64,000 nt of DNA from Melanocharis versteri (lineage: Eukaryota; Chordata; Aves; Passeriformes; Melanocharitidae), in the NCBI GenBank assembly GCA_013397845.1, contig VZTG01001100.1, positions 372,001 through 436,000 on the forward strand, written 5' to 3'. Within the stretch, counting starts at the first letter, position 1. Each line of letters starts with the position of its first letter. The translations under genes and the position numbers were made by a program. The notes under the pieces were generated by a model. It was not told where the DNA came from and made no database searches. It worked only from the letters and a program-made list of their open reading frames with translations. Shown piece after piece: positions 42,001 to 54,000 of the stretch.

Positions 42001-45000
42001 TGTTAAATGATATACGAATCAAATGCTTGCAGGTGTTTTACATATTACCTTTAAATTGTAGTTTTTTATTTTCAAAGCAGAAGACCTAGGTTTCAGTGGC
42101 AGGGGGTTTTTTTCAGAATTTTCACTAAGAAATCTTAATAATTAAAGTTTTTAGCTGCAGATGCAATATTATGTTTAAAACCCTGTGGTGAAGTCACAGC
42201 TCTGTGTTGGAGTAAGAAGAGACCTGTTAGCTTTTACCACTAATGGCATATTCATCCATTAGAAACTGGAGATTCTTCACTGGCGGTATCTTCCAATACT
42301 TTTGTAGGTGAAAGTATGCCCTGTGTTTTCAGTTCTGGCTGTACCTGGACGAGAGGAGATCTCTTTTTCTCAGCTTTGTTCTTCTCTGACTCTGTTTCTT
42401 TGGTCCTATTTTACAGTTTAAGTAGGACTTTCTTCCCTTCACAGTAGTAAACCAACTTCTAATCAAAGACTTCTTGTGCCCTTCAGAACACGGGAAAGTG
42501 GTGAATTTGCATTTCTCACTTATCATGTGGTTTATACCTTTTGATCCGTCCAAGTGCACTTTGTCTTGGGTGCTTTCCTGTAACTTACATCTCTCAGTTG
42601 TTTTTTTCCGCTTTTTAAACCTACACTACACTGAAATAGATGGCTTAGACAGATCTGCTCAGTGTCTGATCCTTGTAGTGGCAGAAAACTCAACTCCAAG
42701 TCATACTCTTTCTGCTCTTTCCCAGTGTATTGGTTCTGTACTCAGCCCTTGCTTCAATCAGGGTTCTTCTACTGTTGATGCCCTACCAGATCATCTAAGA
42801 TCTTGCTCCCTGGGAAGTCACTTCCACTGCAGGAAGTGCATCGTTCTGTGCTAGAGCAGCCTTCAAGTCATCTGTGCTGTTGTGCAACACAGGTCTTAGA
42901 AAAGAGGAAGAGGACTTTTAGGGTTCAAAGCCGTGTTCTAAAGACACCTGTGGCTCTAACATCACCTGTTCGACTCATAAGGGCTACTTTAAGTTAAAAA
43001 TGCAAAGGCCTGCACCTCAAAAGGTACCAGCCCTTACAGCAGTACAGGCTGACTGGAGAGCTGAAAAGGGCCTGGTGGGCAGCAAGCTGAATGTGAGAAA
43101 ACTAACAGCATCCTGGCTTTATTGACAGGAACATAGCCATTAGCTCAAGGGGAAAAAATTCTTTCCTCTGCTTACCACTCGTTAGACTAAATCTAGAACA
43201 GTGCATCCAGTTCTGGCCGAGTACAACAAATGTCAGCAAACTGGAGCAAGTGCACCAGAGGGCCATCAGGATGGTTGTGTTCACTTGTCCTCAGAGAAGA
43301 AGCTGAGGGAACTGACCTATGTTCAACCTGGAGAAGAGAAGGTTTTGAGAGGACTTTCTATGAGATTTTGAAGAAGTTGGAGACATGTTTGTTACAGCAG
43401 TGCATGGTATAGGAGGATGGAAAGAATGGGCATAAATTGAAACATGAGAGTCAAACTGCCTGTAAATAAACATTTACCCTTTGAAGGCAGTAAAGCAGTG
43501 CTATACATAGTGTGCTGTCTCTGTCTTTGGACATTTTCAAGACCCAGCTGGATAAAGCTACAGACAAACCCTACCTGCTTAGAGCTTACTCTGCTTTGAG
43601 CAGGAGGTTGGGTATATGACCTCTGGAGGCCATCTCTTCCAGCTTGAATTATCCCATTATCATACAATCATAGAATGCATTGGGAAGGGCCTTTAAAGGC
43701 CTTCTAGGCCAACTCCCCTGCAATAATCAGGGACAGCTTCAATTTTACCAGGTTACTCAGAGCCCTATCCAACCTGACTTTAAATATTTCCAAGGGTGGG
43801 CCATCGACCACCTCTCTGGACAACCTGTTCCACTGTTTCACCATCCTCATTGTAAAAAATTTCTTCCTCATATCCAGTCTAAATTTGTCCTCTTTTAGTT
43901 TAAAACCATTACCCCTTGTCCTATTGCAACAGGCCCTGCTAAAAAGTTTGTCCCCATCTTTCTTAAGCTCCTTTTAAGTGGAAGGCTGCAACCAGGTCTT
44001 CCTGGAGCATTCTCCAGGCTGAACAATCCCAATTCTCTTAGCCTGTCCTCATAGATGTATGAGGTCCCTCTCAGGATTATTGTGTCTGCCTCTGGACTCG
44101 CTCCAACGGGTCTTTTCTGTGCTGAGGATCCCAGAGCTGGATTCAGTGCTCCAGGTGGGGTCTCACCAGAGCAGAGCAGAGGGGCAGAATCTCCTCCCTT
44201 GCCCTGCTGGCCACACTGCTTTGGATGCAGTCCATGATACGCTTGGCGTTCTAGACTGTGAGCGCACATTGCCAGGCCATGTCCGACCTTTCATTCACCA
44301 GCGCCCTCATTACATCTTGGCAGGGCTGTTCTCAATCCTTTCATCCCCCAATCTGTATTGATACTTGGGATTGCCCCAGCCCAACTGCAGCACCTTGCAC
44401 ATGACCTTGTTGAGCATCATGAGGTCCATGTGGACCTTGAGCTTGTCCAGGTCCCTCTGGGTGGCATCTGATACCTCAGGTGTGTCAGTTGCACTGCTCA
44501 GTTTGGTGTCACCTGCAAACTTGCTGCAGGTGCACTCAGTCCCACTATGTTGTTGATGAAGACATTAAACAGTTTTGGTCCTAATATGGATCCCTGAGGG
44601 ACACCACTTGTCACCAATCTCCATCTGGACATCGATCCATTGACTGCTACCCTCTAGGTGTGACCATCTAATCAATTCCTCATCCACCATCCAGTCCACC
44701 TGTCAATTACATAACTCTCCAATTTAGAAGGATGTTGTAGAAGACCACGTCAAAATCCTTACAGAAGTGCAGACAGATGATATCTGTAGCTCTTACCTTA
44801 TCCACTTACGTAGTCACTCCATCATCTTATAGTGACTTAAAGACTCGAGGTCCAAAGAAAAGAGCCTAACTCAACATTTTGCACTTTAAGTCACCTGAAC
44901 GGTTGCTTTCCTTAGTCTCATCACAGATGCAGCAAATCTGCTGTTGTTAGGGAAAGGTTGGGTAAAATAATGGATGCCCTAATCTCTCGAAGTTTCACGC

Positions 45001-48000
45001 TTCTAAACAGCATTGTTGAAGATATCCTGGAGAATTATGAGTTGTTATCCTCTCCACCCAAATCATCTTCCCCTCTTAATCTTTCCTTTAGGCATTCTTC
45101 TTATGGGACTTTGTTGCAAGAGGACTCAAATGTATTCTTGCTTCTTGAGAGCATTCAACGAGATGCGTGTCATCTCCTAAACCATTTGTTACTTCCTGAT
45201 ATCAGGAAGATAACAACAAGATCATTGCCAGAAAGATACTTTGGTTTTTAATAAAATATTTTTGATTGCGAATGTAATTATAAATGTTACTGGCTTTTGT
45301 CTTCCAGCTGACCTGATAGACAGCTGTATAGAAAACATGAAGCACATTCACGCACAGCTGAATTTGGATTCCCTAAAGCCTGGGAAAGCACAGAGGAAAA
45401 AGGTAGCTATAAAAGCCAGAACACTAACAGGATAAGGCACTTCCCAGCTTTCTTTTGTTTGTTTGTTTGTTTGTTTGTTTTCTTGAGGCAGATACTGCTT
45501 GTATCTGTCATGGATGAGACAAAGTAAATGACAACTTGTAGTGGATCCAGATACTGGAACTTCTATAAGATTCAATGATTTTAGAGCTTTTACTAACTTA
45601 ATTATTTCACATACTCTTTCACCCAGAGGTCTAACTAGGTCTCAGCTAACTTTTCCAACATAGAGATGACTGCTACTTCAGGAATGTCAGGCAGAAAATT
45701 GCATCAGCTCATACTTTGCAGCTGCTCAGTCTTGGATGTTCACTTTACAAAGCCCATGGGCATGTCCTGGTGTTTTCCTCCATGCATCTCTCTGGTCCTC
45801 AGGATCTTCTCCCATTTGCCAGATTGTTCCTCCAGCCAGGATCTTCATGTTCTTTTTGGACCCATTTCTTTCTGTCAGGGACCATCTCTTTTCAGGAATC
45901 CTTCTTTTTGCCACTAACTTTTCTTTCCAGAGCTCCGAGCTTCTGTTTGCCTAAACTCAATAGTCTACATGCAAAGTACAACATATGATCAGTCTCTGAA
46001 TTACTAGTTCTGTCTCATGTCTTTTCATTAATTGGAGGATTCAGGACTTCCCACTTTTAGTCCAGGTTATCAGAGTTAGCAACTAGTCCATCCTGGCTGA
46101 AAGCAGCAAATAGGAGGCGGCTTATTGAGAGTTCAAAATTCACTTTCAGACATTCACTCACATACATATCTCATCCTTTTGTAATCTGTTGTGCTTGTAA
46201 TTTATGATATTTAGTGTTATAGCAATATCAGAGTACTGTTTTTGAACTTAGTTGGACTTTCGGTCTTGACTTCATGGCCCTATCTAATCCAGCTAATTTT
46301 TCCCATCTTGTTTCACAATAATATTTTTTGTTTCTGTTAAGTTATTTTTTCAGGGTCTTTCAACCAGTGCTAGCTATTTTGGTTTTGTCTATTCCTGTAT
46401 CAGTCAATCTCCCTCCCATCCAAAAACAAGTTCCAGTCTGCTTTATGCATGTAAATCATAGGTTTTTTTACTCTCCTATTGTCTGGCTTTCAGTTATATT
46501 TTTTTTTCTGTTCTCCTTCAGACTTAGTCTGGACATCCCAGTTTCTTGTCATCAGACTCAATTGTCCCTGTTTTTTTAACTTCTTGTCAGTTTTGGTTTT
46601 TTTTTAACCTCATACTTATGGTCCTTCTACTGCCTGTGGAAGAGACCTCCTCTCTCCATTCACAATTTATTTATTTAGCCTTTATTTTTTTAACCTCCCT
46701 TCCAGTTCTTCCAGACTCTCATGTCACCCAAATCTTCTTTACCGCATTTAGATATAAATTGTCTTACCATCATACAACAGTTTCATAAGATTTTTTTGTT
46801 GCAATCTGCTAGTTTTCTGCAACTTTCATCTAAGAGAATTAATAAAATACAGGCAGTAACCTCTGCTGTCAAATTTGATATCTTGTCCACTCCCACATAA
46901 AGCAGAAATTGCAGAAAACATCTTCCTGTAGGGTGTTTCTGCATTGCTTCAGCTAAATACTATTTTTCTCTGAGGTTTTGGTACAGCCTTGATTTGTGAG
47001 AGTGTGGAACTGTGTTTTATAACGATGAGCTCTTAAAAAAAATTGAGTTTGACCCTGACATTTGAAGGCTATCATATTTTTTCTTGAGATCTCCTAAACA
47101 CATTCATTTTCCTTTTTCAAGGATTGGAGGCTGAAAGGTGTCCTGCCCTGGATATGTCCTGTAAGGTTGAAGTCAGCTGGTTCTTTGCAGGTTTTGGGTT
47201 GAGGAGGAATTTAAAACTTTAAAGAAATTGGAGGAAAGGAGCCTCTGATAAAGTTCAGAAAAACTGTTTATGTTTAGTTGAAAATTCTTTGAAAAATTTG
47301 CAAAAGACTTTGTGGCAGATTTCCCAGCTGAGCTGGGACTGTAGGTTGCTGCATCATATGTAAGTGTACTGTTCATCATATGTGGTACATAATGACAGGT
47401 TCCTGTGGGGAACACTGAGACATTGCTTTCATAGTAGATTTAGCTGGTCATTCACGAAACTGCCCCTTTGCCCACTTCAAGGCACAACTCTCAAAGGGAT
47501 GTTATGACAGCTTCTTTTCTTTCTCCCTTTTTCTACCTCTTTTCTTTTAATTATTGGGAAAAATGTGTTTGACCTAGCTTCATTCTCAGGGCAACTGACA
47601 TGTTTTACTTGATATTTGTTTTCTTTCACAATAATTAGTATGATGCTGATAAAGAGCATGAGAAGTATTTATTTACAAGTAGCCAAACTTTAAAAAAACC
47701 ACGTCAAAATAGTATCATAGTAAAAATCAAGATATCCTAAAATAAATAAATACAAACCGTGCTATCAGTGCAATCCATAACTTTTTGAACCTCCTAGAAG
47801 TTTATACATTAAATATGAGTTGTAGCTTGTGACATTTTAATGCTATTTTACTTATTAACTAAATTAATACATACAGAATTCTTTGAAATAATTCTTGTCT
47901 TGTCTTAAGAGTGTTTTTTTAGAGTTAGCATTTTATTTGGCTACAAGTCAGACAAACCAATTATAAAATGTATTTGTAATAATGACTTGTATATTTCTTC

Positions 48001-51000
48001 CTGATCTACTACACCTGGCTTTCATTGACCTTTTTGCAGTAGACTGTTACTTCATGTCTAAATGTCATCAAATATATGATTTATGATATATAAGCACATT
48101 ATGATTTATAAGCACACATTGTTTCTTCACCTTGTCTGAGATTAAGTGTGAATCCTATTTTACATTTTTGTTCCTTTATGCTTGATAAGACAGAAATAGT
48201 ATCCTGTGGTGAACAAGCTTGTTGGCATTTGGTCATCTTTCAGAAGTGGTTTAGTGTGTCACGCTTAGAGGAGTTAGGTCAGCCATCACTATCCTGTAGT
48301 GTCACAGCTCTGTCATGAAGATAGATTTTTTGTTTACTTGTAACTTGAATCTCAGTGCAGCACCTCACTGTCCAAAGGTCTGTATTCATTTTTGTAATAT
48401 TCTTATCAGGTTGGAAGTTATTTATAGCTTCTATATTTATGGTTAAGGATAGGAAACTAAGACCCTGGGAATATAAGGATGGATTGGCCTGACCAGCTGT
48501 AGAGATCACAGAATATTCTGAGTTGGAAGAGACCTCCAATGATCATCAAGCCCAGTTCTTAAGTGAATAGTCCATATAGAGGTCAAACCACAACCTTGGC
48601 ATCATTAGCACTGTGCTCCAACTGAGCTCATCTCAGGGTCTGAAAGACAGAGCTAATTTAGCCTTGTTTTTATCCAAGGAAGAAAAATAAATGCTTCTAG
48701 AGAGTGATTAATTTGACTTTTTTTAGATGTGTGCTTTAGGGTGGAACAGATACTCAGAAGATTCCCACCCGTTCTTTATTAGTTGTAAGAGAAATGGAGC
48801 TCAACATTACAGATTTCTGCATTTGGTCAGATTGGTGCCCCTAGAAATAGTATCTGTGGGTTATAAAGAGAGATCAGGATGATAAGTTAATGGTTATAAA
48901 TGTCTTTGGTAAACGTGCTTGAAGCTGAGATGAATTCTACCTGAAATCAGAGGAAAATTGCTGAGGAGATGTGATCCAAATGTTGATACCTTAGATTTGC
49001 ACTTCTTCTTTTGAAATCTTTCCTCCTTGTACAAAATTCATTCTCATCTTACATTGATGATCTTCAATTATTTTTCTCTGGATAGGAGGACAACCTTGTC
49101 AAGGAGTTAAGGTGTTCTATGCAGCTCCTTAGAAACTGCCTCTTTCAAAATGAAGAATGCAAAGTAAGTATTCATATACTGAAGTAATGTAGCACATTCA
49201 GTTACTGAATGAAGATAATTTTTTTTTTCTACTTCAAAGTTATTTTCAAGCTGGCTAAATTTGAGTTTGATATTAATGGCAAGAAATACTTCAAATTTCA
49301 TTATTATTCCCACTTCCTAAAAATATTTCATACATGTATTAGGAACTCAGTGTTCTTATGGAAACATTATCTCCCAGTGGTTTCAGATGGCTGTTATCTT
49401 TTATATCCACTTCTGCTTTGAGTAAGTCAATAATTCTAATTTTCAGAGCATATAATATGGAAAATGGATGTGGAGAAAAGTGTGGGGCCACCATAAAGGC
49501 CCATAGAGATACACTTCAGATCTTAGAAAGTTGTTTCCTCTCCTTACTTCTTTTCACTTTCTGAAAGACAAGAAAACCCCAAAACCACCCCAACCAAACA
49601 AGCAAAACCAAACAAAACCCAAAGCCTAAATAATAATTTGCTATTTATTTTTCTTTGAGTTAAATTGTACTAATCCTCCAAAACACAATTTTGTTTTCAT
49701 GTGCATTTCTTACAAAATCATTTTTCTTGCTCAAAATCTTGAATGTCTTCTTTTCATTTCATTCTTATCTTTTTCTCTGTTCTTTTCAATTTCTTTTCAA
49801 CTTCCATTCAGCCTACCTGCTTTTTTCACAGGGAAGATACTACATTTTTTTACTTTTTCCTGTGTTCTTTCTGATCCCTGCTCTTCCTCTTTCTTATTGC
49901 TGATATCATTCACACATTTATTTCCACTTTCACAGTTTGATTTTTCTTGGCATTGTGTTACTTGTCCTATTTATACAACTTGGGCTGCTTGTAGCAAACA
50001 CATTGGTGGAACTACAAGATCTCCTGGCTTTCCAGGAGTACCCCTTTTCCAGGGCATGTATTAGCATCCTTTTTGTATGCAGAACACTTGGGGCTGAACA
50101 AGCCATCTGATTACCCCTGAAGTCCCCATAACTTGCTTGTGCCATAAGCTCAGCCGAGATTATTGTGGAATGTTTTTCTTGTTTTGATCAGGATCTGCAG
50201 AAACAATTGCTTGGAGGATTGAAGAAGGTTGCTCTTGATAACTGAAGATTTCTATCATTTGCTCTGTATACAACTGCACTCTTGTATTTCCATGCTTTTT
50301 GGGTTCCAATAATTACTTTAGAAGGAGTTGAATAAATAGAGAGCTCTTGAACAAGAACAGTTGGAAAGAATAAATCTTTACTCTTGTTTTGATGTCTTTC
50401 AATAATTAAGATATGTGCTGGTTTTGACTGGCGTAGAGTTAAATTCATTAGTGGTTGAAATGATGGTATCAGTTCTCTGTACGGTCGTTTAAACTATAAG
50501 ATAAAAATGTTTTTCTCACTCTACATTTAATTTTCAAAGTATTGATATAATTTAAAATTTTTCCTCATGTTGTTGTAGATGGCAGCACTCAAAGCTCATC
50601 TTGTTCCTGTTCTGCATTCTCTGTGGCCATGGTTTTTAGCAGATGACTCCTCAATGCAAATAGCTCTGCATTTGCTTTGTGTCTACACTGAGAATTATCC
50701 TGCAGGTATGAAAGTCATTCTGTGGTGGAATACATCAAAATATTTTACCAGAATAATTAAGACAGAAAAGAACAATAAAGGGAAAAGAATGTTTATTGCT
50801 ACCGTAAGAGGAAAGTGTAAAAGCCTGGTCCATGAAAGTCTATCAAGAGTTTTGATTTTAATACATTCAAGACTTTTGTTCAGGTCTGGTTTCAAATGGT
50901 TGGATTTAGCAAGAGTACAATTGTACTAAAGGCTTAAATAGCATTTTATTCAAACTATTATGTTTGAAGGTTATGCTGAATGTCCTGCCAAGCTGAGTAG

Positions 51001-54000
51001 TATATTATAGAAGTACTATTCAAGGGATTCTTTAATAGAGAACAGCGTATCAGAACTTTATATGGGTTGTACTTCAGTCCTTATTGAGAACATTCTGGTT
51101 TTGAAATAATCAATTGAATTCAATTTTGTACTAAATTTCTTCAATTTATTTATGCCTTGGACTCAGTAGCTTGCATTTGTATATTTTTCATAAGGAATCT
51201 CCTTTTCATTTGAGCAAACCTTTTATTTCCATTGATAATTATCCCCACCACTAGAAGCTTGAACTTTTTTCTAGCATGTATTTGTCTCATTCTGTATCCT
51301 GGTTATTTAGATTTAGCAAATCATAGATAATGATTTGCAAGTGGCTTGAAGTGACACAAAAGGGTCTGTTCCTTTCTCTCTGTCAAGATACCATAGAAGA
51401 GTTAACGTGGTTAAAATATGGCTCTTTTTTTAAGTTGATGTCTCCAGACCTTAAATGAGCTTGCAATGGCATTTTTTTAATAAAGAATTTTTTTTAATAT
51501 GGGCCGAAGAAAGATGTGTATTAGTTAGCTACAGAGTATAAAATAAAAATATAGTGTTCTGTCCATGTGCAAGAAATCAAGCTGAAGTTCTGATGGTCTT
51601 TCTTGTTTTTTAACTCTGAGTTACTCTAGGCTGCATTTATATTTTCCTTGCTGATAAGAGCAAGTGCTCTCTGATCAATCATGTTTTTTCTTCTTGTTTG
51701 GAATAGCTGGTGTGTGAGGTGTCCCAAATTTACCTACTCTGGACTGGTTAACCACTCCTCCTCAGTGTAGTCAGAGAAATGCATGTAAATATTTGTTACA
51801 GTTAAACATTGTCTCATTTTTGTTTACTTTTGCTGTGTAAGTAATTAACTGTTGTTGCTGATGGCCAATGCCACTAAAAAAAGACATCTATCTACATTTG
51901 TGCAGTCGGCATGTATCTGTATTAGGCTGGTAATGTAGTTGTTCCCTGCTGCTGTATTAATTCAAACTTGTAGCTCTGTAGCATAGGATTGTGCATTCTT
52001 CTGTTGTACAATGTAATGACAGCTACAGACAGTGCTTCTATTTCTCAGAAAAATAGTCTAAGAAACTTATTTTAATCCTTTAAGATTATACAGAGACCTC
52101 TTTTCTGAACCAGTTTCAGAGGATCCCCTCAGATTCAACCACCAAATAATTGTATAATTAGATATATGTTCCGGTTTTTAAGGAGACATTCTGAGATGGA
52201 GCAATGGCATCTATTTAATAGCAGAATCGCCTCTTACATTCTAGAACAATAGAACAGTAGATGCCTATTCCAGTAAACTGCCACATTCAGTCACATTTCT
52301 ATTCAAAGCATGTCCCATTGACTCCATGGTGGTTCAAAGAAAAGATACCTAACAAATCCTGTCAAAAGTTCCATCTGTGTTTGAGCAGTTGCACTGTTCT
52401 TTCTATAGACTTTTCTTTGAAATACATATCTGCATTTCTAATATGATAAATGTCTCATTGCTTTAAGGTTGTGCTTCACTTTGTTGGGCCAGTGGTGGAC
52501 AATCATCACTTCCATCTGCACGAAGTGCAGCTGGCAATTCATTAATGCATTACATCTTGAAATTGGCTTCCCATGTGTCAAATGATAACAGCCCAGTTCA
52601 GCAGGTGGTCTTTTGTCTAATATCTAACCTTGCTCTGTCTCATGACTGTAAAGGCATTATTCAGAAGGTAAGTAAATGGTAATCTGTATTTTAGCAATGG
52701 ATGCAGTTTCCTTTTTAATAAACCCTCATATTTTAATACGGAGTGTCCTGTGATCATATAAAAATCTTCTGTGGGAATCAAATCCATTGTGTCTTCTCAG
52801 TTAGTTGTGTTACTGTTCCCTAAGTGCAGTGTGTAATTCAGTTATATTCATAGTCTGAACAATTTTTGCTAGAGCTTTTCATAACCTCTCTGTTTCACTG
52901 GGTTGTAGTATTTTTAATACCCATATATATTGATAGCAATCACTAGTGGATAATGAAAGTGATTATGCTGTAGAACAAACTGCATGTGAATGAACAAGAA
53001 ATTAAACATTGTATAAATGTTTAGGTATACTGTGTGAAACATAACCTTTATAAAAGTTTTAGGAAGATGTCAGTAATTAGATGTTAGATAAAAATCTATT
53101 CTTGTTACACAAATATATGTTATGTGTTCTCCTTTTTATATTTTGTATATAGAATGATCCTCGCTCTGTTTTATCAAACATTCTTTGAAAAATCTGTTTC
53201 CCTTAAACTTTGATCATTTAAATGAATTCAGGCCTTGAGAAAAGAAGTCAGACCACGTAGAAAGTCAACTGTAGTAGTGACGTATTAAGATGAGCTAACA
53301 CAACAGAAATTATAAAAAGTGTATTTGTTTCTAGCATCTTTTATAGTAATTTAATAATTACAACAATTTCTTTTGATCTCCATTAACAATGTTCTCTTCT
53401 TGGACCTAATTTCCTGTTAGAAATACAGGAGGAAATAGATCTTTTTGGGATGCTAATTATGTAAAGCCTGGTCATACCATTACAGAGTGGCTTATACTCA
53501 AGTTTTTTGACAGAAACAGAGTTTGAGATCTCTTCTGTAGTAACTGTTATATTCTGTGAATTGTTTTTGCTTTTAGTCTCTTAAGAGTTTCACTTTAGTG
53601 TGCTAGTACTTAGTCTTCCTTCTCTCTCCTGGGCTCTGCCTTCATAAGTGTAGGCAGTGCTGAATAACCAATTCCCTCTGTGAAAATTAAATTACCAGTA
53701 TTATATTCACATGAAGAAAACCTCAATAAGTTTGTATGCCGGGTTGCTTGCTTTCAACCAGATGCTTGTGTATGTTGTCAAGATTCAGTGAGGCTGGGAA
53801 TATTTAGTCAAGTACGTTTGCATCAGAGGAATTTGTTAGAACACCTCCCTCTTGCAACAGGGGAATAGATTTTCACCTTCCCAGAATCTCCTTAAAGTGG
53901 AGGCAAACCCTGAGATAGAGTATGTCTTATCAATGCACAGTTCTTTTTTTTTTTAAAGCTTAGAAAAATAGAGGACATTCCTCTGGCTGTCAGTGAAGGG

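Noticed and set aside
42474..42854. 126-codon open frame with Cys/His residues
   Set aside because: No domain, no compatible splice sites for RTTN, and irregular composition. Treated as a chance frame in somewhat GC-richer intron.
43392..44556. Numerous 60-124 codon open frames
   Set aside because: All lie in the two CR1 fragments. The apparent peptides are translations of degraded CR1 3' sequence in arbitrary frames.
49699..50064. 121-codon Phe/Ser/Leu-rich frame
   Set aside because: This is the translation of T-rich intron sequence; the composition explains the length.
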